64,000 nucleotides of DNA from Blastococcus saxobsidens DD2 (GTDB lineage: Bacteria > Actinomycetota > Actinomycetes > Mycobacteriales > Geodermatophilaceae), in assembly GCF_000284015.1 (NCBI RefSeq), contig NC_016943.1, positions 3,637,541-3,701,540 on the forward strand. The letters run 5' to 3'. Numbering within the stretch: position 1 is the stretch's first letter; every line of letters starts with the position of its first letter. Made by a program: the position numbers and the translations under genes. The notes beneath the pieces were generated by a model. It was not told the DNA's origin and did not search any database. It saw only the letters and a program-made list of their open reading frames with translations. Positions 18,208-28,007 of this stretch are shown piece after piece.

Positions 18208-18990
18208 GTGAGTGCCGGCCATGCAGGCACGCTGAGCGCCCGCTACATCGCCGGCGCCAGTCCCGTCCACCGGCTGGCGCCGCAGGTCAAGCTCGTCGGG
18301 GTCCTGACGTTCGCCCTCGTCGTCGTCGCCACCCCGGTGGAGGCCGCGTGGGCGCCGGCCGTCTACGCCGGAGACCTGCTCCTCGTCCTCGGCGTCGCGG
18401 CGGTGGCCGGCGTCGCGCCCGCACGGCTGGCCCGCGGGCTGGTGGTCGAGGTCCCGTTCGTCGCATTCGCCGTCCTGCTGCCGTTCGTGGCCCGCGGGCC
18501 ACGGGTGGAGGTGTTCGGCCTGTCGCTGTCCGAGAACGGGCTGGCCACCGGCGGGGGCATCCTGGCCAAGGCGACGATCGCCGTGCTGGCGGCCACGGTG
18601 CTGGCCGCGACCACCGAGCCTCGCGAGCTGCTGCGCGGCCTGGAGCGGCTGCGGTTGCCGCAGCTGCTGGTGCAGATCCTGATGTTCATGATCCGCTACG
18701 CCGACGTGGTCGGCGGTGAGCTGCAGCGGATGCGGGTGGCCCGGGAGTCCCGCGGCTTCCGGAGCGGTGGCCTGCGGGGCCTGCGGGTGATGGCGGCGAC
18801 CGCGGGCGCGCTGTTCGTCCGGTCCTACGAGCGCGGTGAGCGGGTGCACCTCGCGATGCTCAGCCGCGGCTACGGCGGCCGCCTGCCCACCGGGCCGGCC
18901 GCCGCGGTCGATCCCCGCGCGTGGGCCGTGGCGCTGACCCTGCCCCTGGCCGCGGCCGCGGTGCTGCTGGCCGGGATGCTGCTGGGGTGA
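18208..18990 (+). CDS. cbiQ: ECF transporter transmembrane coupling protein CbiQ
   Basis: CbiQ is the T-component that links the ATPase to CbiM. The 260-residue protein starts at a GTG one base after the cbiN stop and begins with a cytoplasmic stretch SARYIAGASPVHRLAPQVKLV. Several membrane helices follow. The two coupling motifs of the family are recognisable as RVARESRGF and LAMLSRGYGG, both containing the A/S-R-G signature that docks on CbiO. It overlaps cbiO by GTGA. Confidence 0.92.
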   Translation: MSAGHAGTLSARYIAGASPVHRLAPQVKLVGVLTFALVVVATPVEAAWAPAVYAGDLLLVLGVAAVAGVAPARLARGLVVEVPFVAFAVLLPFVARGPRVEVFGLSLSENGLATGGGILAKATIAVLAATVLAATTEPRELLRGLERLRLPQLLVQILMFMIRYADVVGGELQRMRVARESRGFRSGGLRGLRVMAATAGALFVRSYERGERVHLAMLSRGYGGRLPTGPAAAVDPRAWAVALTLPLAAAAVLLAGMLLG

Positions 18991-19730
18991 CCGCCGCCCC
19001 GCCGTCCCTCCTGGTCGAGGACCTCGCCTACGCCTATCCCGACGGGCACCAGGCGCTGTTCGGTGTCGACCTGCGGATCGACCGCGGCGAGCGGGTGGCC
19101 CTGCTGGGCCCCAACGGCGCGGGCAAGACCACCCTGGTGCTGCACCTCAACGGCATCCTGCGGGCCGGCCGCGGGCAGGTGACCGTGGCCGGCCTGCCGG
19201 TCGGGAAGCGCGCGCTGCAGGAGATCCGCCGCCGGGTCGGCGTGGTCTTCCAGGACCCCGACGACCAGCTGTTCATGCCGACCGTCGGCGAGGACGTGGC
19301 CTTCGGCCCCCGCAACCTGGGGCTGCCCGAGCCCGAGGTCGCCGCCCGGGTCGCCGCGGCGTTGCAGCAGGTGCGCATGGCCGACGCCGCCGACCGCCCG
19401 CCGCACCACCTGTCGTTCGGCCAGCGGCGCCGGGTCGCCGTCGCCACGGTGCTGGCGATGCAGCCGGAGATCGTGGTGCTCGACGAGCCGTCGTCCAACC
19501 TCGACCCGGCGGGCCGGCGGGAACTGGCCGAGGTGCTGGCCGGGCTGCCGGTGACGCTGCTGATGGTCACCCACGACCTGCCCTACGCCGCTCAGCTGTG
19601 CTCGCGGTCGGTGATCCTCGACGGCGGGGTGATCGTCGCCGACGGCCCGACGCCGGACGTGCTGTCCGATGCCGGCCTCCTGGCCGCCCACCGGCTCGAG
19701 CTGCCCTACGGCTTCTCGCCCGCGGGCTGA
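18987..19730 (+). CDS. cbiO: ECF transporter ATPase CbiO
   Basis: This 247-residue ABC ATPase has Walker A GPNGAGKTT, the Q-loop FQDPDDQLF typical of ECF ATPases, the signature LSFGQRRRVA (S-F rather than S-G), Walker B IVVLDEPS and the H-loop VTHDL. It powers cobalt or nickel import with CbiMNQ. The GTG at 18987 overlaps the cbiQ stop. The stop is only 4 bases from the ftsY stop, which is convergent. Confidence 0.94.
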   Translation: MTAAPPSLLVEDLAYAYPDGHQALFGVDLRIDRGERVALLGPNGAGKTTLVLHLNGILRAGRGQVTVAGLPVGKRALQEIRRRVGVVFQDPDDQLFMPTVGEDVAFGPRNLGLPEPEVAARVAAALQQVRMADAADRPPHHLSFGQRRRVAVATVLAMQPEIVVLDEPSSNLDPAGRRELAEVLAGLPVTLLMVTHDLPYAAQLCSRSVILDGGVIVADGPTPDVLSDAGLLAAHRLELPYGFSPAG

Positions 19731-19734
19731 CCGC

Positions 19735-20961
19735 TCAGGCCTCGCCGACCAGCCCCTCCGCGAACGCCCGCGGCTCGAACGGCGCCAGGTCGTCGGGGCC
19801 CTCACCGAGGCCGATCAGCTTCACCGGGATGCCCAGCTCCTGCTGCACCCGGACCACGATGCCGCCCTTGGCGGTGCCGTCGAGCTTGGTGAGGACGACG
19901 CCGGTGACGTGCACGGCCTCGGTGAACACCCGTGCCTGCACGACGCCGTTCTGCCCCGTCGTGGCGTCCAGCACCAGCAGCACCTCGGTGACCGGCGCCT
20001 GCTTCTCCACGACCCGCTTCACCTTGCCGAGCTCGTCCATGAGCCCGGACTTGGTGTGCAGCCGCCCGGCGGTGTCGACGACGACGGTGTCGACCTCGGC
20101 CTCCACGCCGGTGCGCACCGCCTCGAACGCGACGGCGGCGGGGTCGCCGCCCTCGCGCCCCCGGACGGTGAGGACCCCGACCCGCTCGCCCCAGGTCTCG
20201 AGCTGGTCGGCGGCCGCGGCACGGAAGGTGTCGGCGGCGCCGAGGATCACGCTCCTGCCGTCGCCCACCAGCACCCGGGCGAGCTTGCCGACGGTGGTCG
20301 TCTTCCCGGCCCCGTTCACACCGACGACGAGGACGACGCCCGGGCGCCCCTCGCTCCGACCGGTGCCGAGCGTCCGGTCCAGGTCGGGGCCCAGCACGGC
20401 GGTCAGCTCGCGCACGAGGAGCTCGCGCAGGTCGGCGCCGGAGGCGGTGGCCAGCACCAGCGACTGGGTGCGCAGCCGCTCGACGATCCGGGTGGTCGAG
20501 GCGACCCCGACGTCGGCGGCGAGCAGGGTCTCCTCGATCTCCTCCCAGTCGTCCTCGGTCAGCTGCTCGCGGGCCAGGACGGTGAGCAGGCCGCGGCCGA
20601 GGGAGGACTGCGATCGGGCCAGGCGCGACCGCAGCCGCACCAGCCGGCCGGCCGACGGCAAGGGCGTCTCGAAGACCAGCCCCGGCTCGGGCTCGGCCGG
20701 GGGCAGCTCGACGGACGGCGGCGTCTCGGGGACGACCGCATCGGGCTGGTCGGTCTGCGGGAGGCCCAGCCCCGACGCGGTGGACCCGGTCGGCCGTGGC
20801 TGCTCGACCGGCGGCGCGGGCGGTCGCGGCCGGGTGAGCGTCGTGCCGCCGAGGGCGTCGTCGTCGAGTCGCGTCGTCCGCCGGCCACGGCCGACGAGGA
20901 GGCTCACCCCGAGGATCAGTCCGACGACCAGGATCGCGATGGCGATCAGCACGAATTCCAT
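19735..20961 (-). CDS. ftsY: Signal recognition particle receptor FtsY
   Basis: FtsY receives the SRP-ribosome complex at the membrane and pairs its GTPase with Ffh. The 408-residue protein begins with a real membrane segment (MEFVLIAIAILVVGLILGVS). An acidic/proline-rich linker follows, then the NG domain with GVNGAGKTTTVGKLA, DTFRAAA, DTAGRL and TKLDGTAKGG. A single N-terminal helix is the usual actinobacterial layout and differs from the acidic A domain of E. coli FtsY. It diverges from the PhoD-like gene. Confidence 0.95.
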   Translation of the reverse strand: MEFVLIAIAILVVGLILGVSLLVGRGRRTTRLDDDALGGTTLTRPRPPAPPVEQPRPTGSTASGLGLPQTDQPDAVVPETPPSVELPPAEPEPGLVFETPLPSAGRLVRLRSRLARSQSSLGRGLLTVLAREQLTEDDWEEIEETLLAADVGVASTTRIVERLRTQSLVLATASGADLRELLVRELTAVLGPDLDRTLGTGRSEGRPGVVLVVGVNGAGKTTTVGKLARVLVGDGRSVILGAADTFRAAAADQLETWGERVGVLTVRGREGGDPAAVAFEAVRTGVEAEVDTVVVDTAGRLHTKSGLMDELGKVKRVVEKQAPVTEVLLVLDATTGQNGVVQARVFTEAVHVTGVVLTKLDGTAKGGIVVRVQQELGIPVKLIGLGEGPDDLAPFEPRAFAEGLVGEA

Positions 20962-21045
20962 GGACCCGAGTCTCCCAGCCCCCGTCGGGGGAGGCGGCGG
21001 GGACACCGACTCCCTGCGCCCCGCGTCGTAGGCCAGGCTGTCCCC

Positions 21046-22740
21046 ATGCCGCAACCCGCCGCCAGCGCCCCCGCCCTCGTGCTCGGGCCGCTCCTGCGGC
21101 ACGTCGACCCGGTGTCGGCGACCGTGTGGGTGGAGACCGACCGCCCGTGCGAGGTCGACGTGCTGGGCCGGCGCGCCCGGACGTTCCGCGTCGGCGGTCA
21201 CCACTACGCCCTGGTCCTCGTCGAAGACCTCGAACCGGGCAGCACCACGCCGTACGAGGTGCACCTCGACGGCGTGCAGGTCTGGCCACCCGTGGAGTCG
21301 GAGTTCCCGCCCAGCCGGATCCGCACCCCCGGAGGCCCGGGTCCCTTCCGGCTGGCCTTCGGGTCGTGCCGGTACGCCAGCCGGCACACGGTCGCGGACT
21401 CCGAGGGCATCCCGCCGGACGCGCTCGACTTCTACGCGCAGCGGATCGCGACCCAGCCGGAGGAGGAGTGGCCGGATGCGCTGGTGCTGCTCGGCGACCA
21501 GGTGTACGCCGACGAGCTCACCGAGCGGACCCACGGATGGCTCGCCCGCCGGCGGGACCGGGAGCTGACGAGCACGGCCCCGAACGCCCAGGTGGCGGAC
21601 TTCGAGGAGTACACCCAGCTCTACGTTGAGTCCTGGCAGGACCCGCAGGTGCGGTGGCTGCTGTCCACCATCCCGTCCTCGATGATCTTCGACGACCACG
21701 AGATGATCGACGACTGGAACACCTCGGCGGCCTGGCGGGCGAAGATGTCGCGCAAGGACTGGTGGGCCGGGCGGATCACCGCTGGCCTGGCCAGTTACTG
21801 GATCTACCAGCACCTGGGCAACCTCAGCCCGCAGGAGCTGGCCGAGAACAAGACCTGGCGGGCGATCCAGGAGCTCGTCGACGCCTCCCCGGACGTGCCC
21901 GTCGACGCCGGGCCGCTGCTCCACGAGATGGCGACGCAGGCCGACGCGACCCCGGCCAGCACGCGGTGGAGCTACGTCCGGCACTGGGGTGACGCCCGGC
22001 TGGTCATGATCGACACCCGGGCCGGCCGGGTGCTGGAGGAGACCGGCCGCCGGATGCTGGACGAGGCGGAGTTCGACTGGGTCGAGGCGGCCATGCGCCG
22101 GGCGTGCGACGAGGGGGTGCAGCACCTCATCCTCGGCACGTCGCTGCCCTGGCTGCTGCCGCACGCCGTCGACTCGCTGGAGCGGTGGAACGCGACGCTG
22201 AACGTCCGCCACCACGGCCGGTGGCGCGGCACGCTGGCCGAGGCGCTGCGGCAGGCGTCGGACCTGGAGCACTGGGCCGCGTTCGCGCACTCCTTCGACC
22301 GGCTCGGCCGCGCGGTCACCGGCGTGGCCCGCGGCGAGCACGGGGCGGCCCCGGCGACGACGGTGGTCATCTCCGGCGACGTCCACCACGCCTACGCCGC
22401 GGAGGTGGTCGAACCGTCCGGGCTGGTCTCCCGGGTGCACCAGCTGACCGTCTCCCCGCTGCACAACCAGGCCCCGCACCCGATCAAGGTCGCCTTCAGG
22501 ATCGGGTGGAGCCGGCGCGCACGGCGGTTCACCGAGCGGCTGGCCCGCCTGGTGGGCGCCGAGCCGGCCGGGCTGGAGTGGGAGAAGCAGGTCGGCCCGT
22601 ACTTCGGCAACCAGATCGGCGAGCTCGTGCTGGACGGGCGGGAGGCGCGGTTCGTGCTGTCGGTGAGCGAACTGGGGTCGACGTCGCTGTCCGAGGTCGT
22701 CGACATGCCCCTGTCCGAGCCTGAGAGGGTGGAGCGGTGA
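21046..22740 (+). CDS. PhoD-like metallophosphatase
   Basis: This 564-residue protein has a beta-rich N-terminal domain (1-100) followed by a metallophosphatase core with LAFGSCRYA, LGDQVYADE, IFDDHEMIDDWNTS, DTRAGR and SGDVHHAYAAEV, as in PhoD-family alkaline phosphatases and phosphodiesterases. Unlike typical PhoD it has no twin-arginine signal peptide, so it probably acts in the cytoplasm or on an intracellular substrate. Its last bases overlap the GTG of the next phosphoesterase gene, so the two may act in one pathway. Confidence 0.85.
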   Translation: MPQPAASAPALVLGPLLRHVDPVSATVWVETDRPCEVDVLGRRARTFRVGGHHYALVLVEDLEPGSTTPYEVHLDGVQVWPPVESEFPPSRIRTPGGPGPFRLAFGSCRYASRHTVADSEGIPPDALDFYAQRIATQPEEEWPDALVLLGDQVYADELTERTHGWLARRRDRELTSTAPNAQVADFEEYTQLYVESWQDPQVRWLLSTIPSSMIFDDHEMIDDWNTSAAWRAKMSRKDWWAGRITAGLASYWIYQHLGNLSPQELAENKTWRAIQELVDASPDVPVDAGPLLHEMATQADATPASTRWSYVRHWGDARLVMIDTRAGRVLEETGRRMLDEAEFDWVEAAMRRACDEGVQHLILGTSLPWLLPHAVDSLERWNATLNVRHHGRWRGTLAEALRQASDLEHWAAFAHSFDRLGRAVTGVARGEHGAAPATTVVISGDVHHAYAAEVVEPSGLVSRVHQLTVSPLHNQAPHPIKVAFRIGWSRRARRFTERLARLVGAEPAGLEWEKQVGPYFGNQIGELVLDGREARFVLSVSELGSTSLSEVVDMPLSEPERVER

Positions 22741-23549
22741 CGAAGCCGGCCCCGGGTCCCGACCAGCCGCCGATCCCGGTGCGGCTGGTCACCTTCAACA
22801 CCCACCACGGGGTGGGCGACGACGACCGGCACGACCTCCCCCGGCTGGCCACGCTGCTGGCCTCGGTGGACGCCGATGTCATCTGCCTGCAGGAGGTCGA
22901 CCGCTACTACGGCGAGCGCAGCGAGGACGTCGACCAGGCGCTGCTGCTCTCCCGGGCGCTGGACATGCAGCTGGCGTGGGGGCCGGCCATCGACGAGCAG
23001 CGGGCGGGCACGAAGGCGGCAGACGCCCCGCGGCGCCAGTACGGCAACGCGCTGCTCTCCCGCCTGCCGATCCTGATCAGCGACGTCCACCGGCTGCCCG
23101 GCACCGGCGAGCCGCGGAGCGCGCTGCGCACCATGGTCGAGCTCGACGGCGGGGCGCTGTGGATCACCGCGACGCACCTGACCACCCGTTCGGCGCAGGA
23201 GCGGGCCGCCCAGGTGTCCACGCTCGCCGGGCTGCACACCGAGCCGATGGACACCGGCGTCCTGGTCGGCGACTTCAACACCGAGCCGGATGCCCCCGAG
23301 CTCGACGCGCTGCGGCAGCGGTTCACCGACGCCTGGCAGCTGGCCCGGGCGCGGAACGACCAGGCCGGCTGGAAGTTCTGGCAGTCCGACGCCGGGATGA
23401 CGCACCCGGCCGGCTCCCCGCACCGGCGGATCGACCAGGTGTGGGTCTCCCCCGGGGTCACCGTCGCCGGGGCCTACGTGCTCGACGCCGAGGGCGCCTC
23501 GGACCACCTGCCGGTCGTCGTCGACGTGGAGGTCCGCTCCGGGGTCTAG
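22737..23549 (+). CDS. Endonuclease/exonuclease/phosphatase (EEP) family protein
   Basis: This 270-residue protein has the EEP pattern: VTFNTHHGVG, ICLQEVDRYYG (Mg-binding Glu), ATHLTT, VGDFNTEPD, HRRIDQVWVS and the closing SDHLPVVVDV. EEP enzymes hydrolyse phosphodiester or phospholipid head groups or nucleic acids; the substrate is not readable. No signal peptide is visible. The GTG overlaps the preceding stop as GTGA, so it is translated with the PhoD-like gene. Confidence 0.88.
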   Translation: MTKPAPGPDQPPIPVRLVTFNTHHGVGDDDRHDLPRLATLLASVDADVICLQEVDRYYGERSEDVDQALLLSRALDMQLAWGPAIDEQRAGTKAADAPRRQYGNALLSRLPILISDVHRLPGTGEPRSALRTMVELDGGALWITATHLTTRSAQERAAQVSTLAGLHTEPMDTGVLVGDFNTEPDAPELDALRQRFTDAWQLARARNDQAGWKFWQSDAGMTHPAGSPHRRIDQVWVSPGVTVAGAYVLDAEGASDHLPVVVDVEVRSGV

Positions 23550-23641
23550 GGAGGCCGACCGGGCGGTACATCATTTGCCCTACGGCACACGGGCCGACCT
23601 GCCGTTACCCGGGACCACACGTGCGCCCCAGCATCAGCGCC

Positions 23642-24355
23642 ATGACCGCCGAGCCCGCAGCCCTTCCCACGATCGTCCTCGTCCACGGCGCCTGGCACGG
23701 GTCGTGGTCCTGGGACCACGTCGTTCCGCTGCTCACCGAGCGGGGCTTCCCGGTCCGCACCGTCGACCTGCCGAGCACCGGCCCGGACGTCGACGCGCTG
23801 GGGGACCTGGCCGACGACTCCGCGGCGGTGCGGGCCGTCCTGGACGACGTGGCCGGCCCCACGGTCCTGGTCGGGCACTCGTACGGCGGCCTGCCGATCA
23901 CCGAGGCCAGCGCCGGCCGGGACGACGTCGTCCGGCTGGTCTACGTCTGCGCGTTCCTGCTCGACGTCGGCGTGAGCCTGCTGGACGCCGCCGGTGGCGA
24001 GCCGCCGGCGTTCTGGCAGGTCTCCGAGGACGGCCGCTGGATGACCCCCGCACAGCCGGAACAGGTGTTCTACGCGGACTGCCCTCCCGACGTCACCGCC
24101 GCGGCCGTGGCCCGGCTGACCCCCCAGTCGCTGAGCTCGTGCACCACACCGCTGCGGGCCGCCGGGTGGTCGACACTCCCGACGACCTACGTCGTGGCGG
24201 ACGGGGACGTGGGGCTGCCGGCCGCCGTGCAGGAGCTGATGGCGGCGGGCAAGGCCGAGGACGTCCGGCACATCGACTCGGCCCACTCCCCGTTCTTCGC
24301 CCGACCACGGGAACTCGCCGACATCCTGATCGAGGCGTCCTCGGGAAGCCGCTGA
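23642..24355 (+). CDS. Alpha/beta hydrolase
   Basis: This 237-residue protein has an oxyanion-hole motif LVHGAWHGSW, the nucleophile S80 in VGHSYGG, a late DGDVG acid region and a C-terminal HIDSAHSPFF histidine. Salicylate esterase-like and other small esterases share this pattern. The natural substrate is unknown. The ATG at 23642 lacks a strong ribosome site. The 92-base gap upstream suggests its own promoter. Confidence 0.85.
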   Translation: MTAEPAALPTIVLVHGAWHGSWSWDHVVPLLTERGFPVRTVDLPSTGPDVDALGDLADDSAAVRAVLDDVAGPTVLVGHSYGGLPITEASAGRDDVVRLVYVCAFLLDVGVSLLDAAGGEPPAFWQVSEDGRWMTPAQPEQVFYADCPPDVTAAAVARLTPQSLSSCTTPLRAAGWSTLPTTYVVADGDVGLPAAVQELMAAGKAEDVRHIDSAHSPFFARPRELADILIEASSGSR

Positions 24356-24372
24356 TCGGGGATGGACGCAGC

Positions 24373-27300
24373 TCAGGCGGTGTCCAGCTCCCGGAGCCGC
24401 TGGCTGATCACGCCGGTGATGCCGTCGCCGCGCATGCTGACGCCGTAGAGGGCGTCGGCGATCTCCATCGTCCGCTTCTGGTGGGTGATGATGATCAGCT
24501 GCGACGTCGACCGCAGCTGCTCGACCAGCACCAGCAGCCGGCCCAGGTTGACGTCGTCCAGCGCCGCCTCGACCTCGTCGAGGACGTAGAACGGGGAGGG
24601 GCGTGCGCGGAAGATCGCCACGAGCAGGGCGACGGCGGTCAGCGAGCGCTCGCCGCCGGACAGCAGCGAGAGCCGCTTGACCTTCTTGCCCGGCGGCCGC
24701 GCCTCCACCTCGACGCCGGTGGTGAGCATGCTGTCGGGCTCGGTGAGCACCAGGCGCCCCGAGCCGCCGGGGAAGAGGGTGGCGAAGACCTGCTCGAACT
24801 CGCGGGCGACGTCGGCGAAGGCGGCGGCGAAGACGTCGTGGATCCGGCCGTCGACCTCGCGGACGACGGTGAGCAGGTCCCGCCGGGTGTTCTTGAGATC
24901 CTCCAGCTGGGTGGCGAGGAAGGTGTGCCGCTCCTCCAGCGCGGCGAACTCCTCCAGCGCCAGCGGGTTCACCTTGCCCAGGGTCGCGAGGTCGCGCTCG
25001 GCACGGGCGGCCCGCCGTTCCTGGACCGCCCGGTCGTAGGGCTGCGGCTCGGGGACGGGCTGCCCGGCGGCGTCGGCCTCGGCGACCTGCTGGGGTGCCG
25101 GCGGCACCGGCGCGCGCGGCCCGTACTCGGCGACCAGCGTGGGCAGGTCGACCCCGAACTCCTCGGCGGCCCGGGTCTCCAGCGTCTCGATACGGTACCG
25201 CTGCTCGGTGCGCGCCACCTCGTCGCGGTGCACCTCGTCGGTGAGCCGGTCCAGTTCGGCGGTGGCCGCACGCACCCGGCCGCGCACCTCCAGCAGCTCG
25301 GCCTCGAAGGAACTCCGGGACGACGCGAGCGCATCCCGCTCGGCAGCGGCCCGGGCCAGCGAGGAGCCCAGCGCCACCAGGGCGGCCTCGGCGTCGGCGC
25401 GGACCGCGGCCGCCACCGCCGCACCCCGCTGACGGGCGACCCGGGCGGCGGCCGCCCGCTCGCGGGCGGTGCGCTCCTGCCGGGCCTGGCGGCGCAGCGA
25501 CTCGGCCCGACCCTGCAGTGCGCGGGCCCGCTCCTCGGCCGTGCGCACCGACAACCGTGCCTCGGTCTCCCCCTGCCGGGCCGCCGCCACCTCGGCGCGC
25601 AGCCGGTCGCGAACCTCGGTGGGCGGCTCGTCCTCCAGCGGCGCGGCCTGGGCCTCGGCGAGCCGGCCCTCCAGGGTGGACAGGGCGGTGATCGCCCGCT
25701 CCAGCGACTCCTCGGCGCGCACCCGGGCGGCCGCGTGCCGCTCCGCCTCGGCCGACGCGGAGCGGGCCGCCGCGCCGAGCTCGGCCAGCGCGGTGGCCTC
25801 GGCGGAGCGGCTGCGGTCGGCGGCCTGCCGGGCGGCGAGCGCGGTGTCGACGTCGGCGGAGCGGTCCTGGGCGGTGCGCCGGGCGCGGGTCAGCTGCTCG
25901 GCGAGCTCGGCGGCGTGCGCGGTGGCGGCGGCCAGCTCGGCCGCCGCCTCGTCGACGCGGGCCCGCACCTCCAGGTTCGACGGCGCGTCGGTCTGCCCGC
26001 CGAGGGCCCAGTCGGCGCCGAGCAGGTCACCGGTGGCGGTGACGGCCCGGACCCGGGGGTGCACGCGCACCAGCGCCACCGCGGCGTCGAGGTCGGGCAC
26101 CAGGGCCACCCGCTCCAGGGCACGGGCCAGCGCCGGCCGGAGGGGCTCGGGCGCCTGCACCGCGTCCAGGGCCCAGCGGATCCCCTCGGGCAGCTCCGGC
26201 CAGCCTTCCCGCGGGACCGGGGGGAGTCCGCCGGTGACCAGCAGCCCGGCGCGGCCGCCGCCGGTGCCGGTCAGGTGGGCCAGCGCCTCGGCCGCCTCGG
26301 TCACCCCGGAGACGACGACGGCGTCGGCCATGCCCCCGAGCGCGGCGGCGACCGCCACCTCGTCACCCGGTGCCACGGTCAGCTGCTCGGTCAGCGGGCC
26401 GACCACCCCGGGAAGGCCCGAGCCGAGGACCGCGGCCGCGCCGTCGGCCGGCGCCAGCCCCAGGGCGAGCGCGTCCCGCCGGGCCTGCCAGGAGGCACGG
26501 TCGCTCTCTGCGGCGCGTTCGGCAGCAGCGAGCTCGGTGACCCGGCGGGCGGCGGCGGTGTGCGCGGCGACGGCGTCCTGGTGGGCCGCGACGAGCCCGA
26601 CGTCGGCGTCCTCGTGCTCGGCGAGCTGACCGCGGCGGTCGGCCAGCCGATCGGCGGCCACCTCCGCCCGGTCGGCCGCCTCGGCGGCGGCGACCGCGAG
26701 CCGGTCGATCTCGGCCTGACCGGCGCCGACCCGTGAGCGGGCCGCCGCCACCTCGCCGGACAGCCGGGCCAGGCTCTCCCGGCGGTCGGCCAGCGCCCGG
26801 GCGGCGGCAACCCAGGCCTTCTCCGCCTCGGCCAGGGCCCGCTCCAGGTCGGTGCGGCCGGCCACCACCCGCGCCAGCCGTTCCCGCTCGGCCGCCAGCC
26901 CGGCGGCGAGCTCGGCCTCGGTCGCGGCGACCTTGTCGGCCTCGACCTCCAGCTGCTCGGGGTCCCGCCCGGCCGCTGCGGCCGGGGCGGCCGCGGACAG
27001 GTGCCGGTGCCGCTCGGCGGCCAGCTGGGCCACGCTCCGGAACCGCTCGCCGAGGGTGGACAGCCGGTACCAGGTGTCGGAGGCGACCTGCAGCTGCGGG
27101 GTGGTGTGGGCCAACCGGCTCTCCAGCGCGCTCTCCCGGCGGGACACCTCGGCCAGCTCCCGCTCGACGACGGTCCGTCGCTCCCGTGCGGCGGTCTCGT
27201 CGGCGACGTCCCGGTCGAGGGCATCTCGCAGCTGCACGAGGTCGTCGGCCAGCAGCCGGAGCCGGGCATCTCGCAGGTCGGCCTGCACGCCGGCGGCACG

Positions 27301-27939
27301 GCGGGCCACCTCCGCCTGGCGGCCCAGCGGCTTGAGCTGGCGGCGCAGCTCGGCGGTGAGGTCGGCCAGCCGGTCCAGGTTGGCCTGCATCCCGTCGAGC
27401 TTGCGGAGGGCCTTCTCCTTGCGCTTGCGGTGCTTGAGGACGCCGGCCGCCTCCTCGATGAACGCGCGCCGGTCCTCGGGGCGGCCGGACAGGACGGCGT
27501 CGAGCTGGCCCTGGCCGACGATGACGTGCATCTCGCGGCCGATGCCGGAGTCGCTGAGCAGCTCCTGGACGTCGAGCAGCCGCACCTTGTCGCCGTTGAT
27601 CTCGTACTCGCTCTCCCCGGAGCGGTACATGCGGCGGGTGATCGACACCTCGGTGTACTCGATCGGCAGCGCGCCGTCGGAGTTGTCGATGGTGAGGGTC
27701 ACCTCGGCGCGGCCCAGCGCCGGACGGCCGGCGGTGCCGGCGAAGATGACGTCCTCCATCTTGCCGCCGCGCAGGCTCTTGGCGCCCTGCTCGCCGAGGA
27801 CCCAGGAGATGGCGTCGACGACGTTGGACTTGCCGGAGCCGTTGGGGCCGACGACGGCGGTGATCCCGGGTTCGAGCCGCAGCGTGGTGGCGGACGCGAA
27901 GGACTTGAAGCCCTTCAGCGTGAGGCTCGACAGGTGCAC
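24373..27939 (-). CDS. smc: Chromosome segregation protein SMC
   Basis: SMC forms the condensin core with ScpA and ScpB and extrudes DNA loops from ParB sites. At 1188 residues it has Walker A GPNGSGKSNV (31-40), long Ala/Glu/Arg-rich coiled coils and a hinge near residues 510-660. The C-terminal signature LSLLSGGERSLTAVALL and Walker B YVLDEVEAALDD complete the ATPase. It lies downstream of acyP and a small coiled-coil gene; smc-acyP-mutM-rnc is the usual actinobacterial order. It converges on the alpha/beta hydrolase with a 17-base gap. Confidence 0.96.
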   Translation of the reverse strand: MHLSSLTLKGFKSFASATTLRLEPGITAVVGPNGSGKSNVVDAISWVLGEQGAKSLRGGKMEDVIFAGTAGRPALGRAEVTLTIDNSDGALPIEYTEVSITRRMYRSGESEYEINGDKVRLLDVQELLSDSGIGREMHVIVGQGQLDAVLSGRPEDRRAFIEEAAGVLKHRKRKEKALRKLDGMQANLDRLADLTAELRRQLKPLGRQAEVARRAAGVQADLRDARLRLLADDLVQLRDALDRDVADETAARERRTVVERELAEVSRRESALESRLAHTTPQLQVASDTWYRLSTLGERFRSVAQLAAERHRHLSAAAPAAAAGRDPEQLEVEADKVAATEAELAAGLAAERERLARVVAGRTDLERALAEAEKAWVAAARALADRRESLARLSGEVAAARSRVGAGQAEIDRLAVAAAEAADRAEVAADRLADRRGQLAEHEDADVGLVAAHQDAVAAHTAAARRVTELAAAERAAESDRASWQARRDALALGLAPADGAAAVLGSGLPGVVGPLTEQLTVAPGDEVAVAAALGGMADAVVVSGVTEAAEALAHLTGTGGGRAGLLVTGGLPPVPREGWPELPEGIRWALDAVQAPEPLRPALARALERVALVPDLDAAVALVRVHPRVRAVTATGDLLGADWALGGQTDAPSNLEVRARVDEAAAELAAATAHAAELAEQLTRARRTAQDRSADVDTALAARQAADRSRSAEATALAELGAAARSASAEAERHAAARVRAEESLERAITALSTLEGRLAEAQAAPLEDEPPTEVRDRLRAEVAAARQGETEARLSVRTAEERARALQGRAESLRRQARQERTARERAAAARVARQRGAAVAAAVRADAEAALVALGSSLARAAAERDALASSRSSFEAELLEVRGRVRAATAELDRLTDEVHRDEVARTEQRYRIETLETRAAEEFGVDLPTLVAEYGPRAPVPPAPQQVAEADAAGQPVPEPQPYDRAVQERRAARAERDLATLGKVNPLALEEFAALEERHTFLATQLEDLKNTRRDLLTVVREVDGRIHDVFAAAFADVAREFEQVFATLFPGGSGRLVLTEPDSMLTTGVEVEARPPGKKVKRLSLLSGGERSLTAVALLVAIFRARPSPFYVLDEVEAALDDVNLGRLLVLVEQLRSTSQLIIITHQKRTMEIADALYGVSMRGDGITGVISQRLRELDTA

Positions 27940-28007
27940 GGGAAGGAGACTCTAGCCGGGATCCGCCCCGGTCAGGGTGGCCGCGAGGCCGCTGGTGCGG
28001 GTGTGAC

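Noticed and set aside
23575-26736. A 1053-residue plus-strand frame opposite smc
   Set aside because: It covers smc and part of the alpha/beta hydrolase in another frame, shows only Gly/Arg/Gln-rich composition and has no domain.
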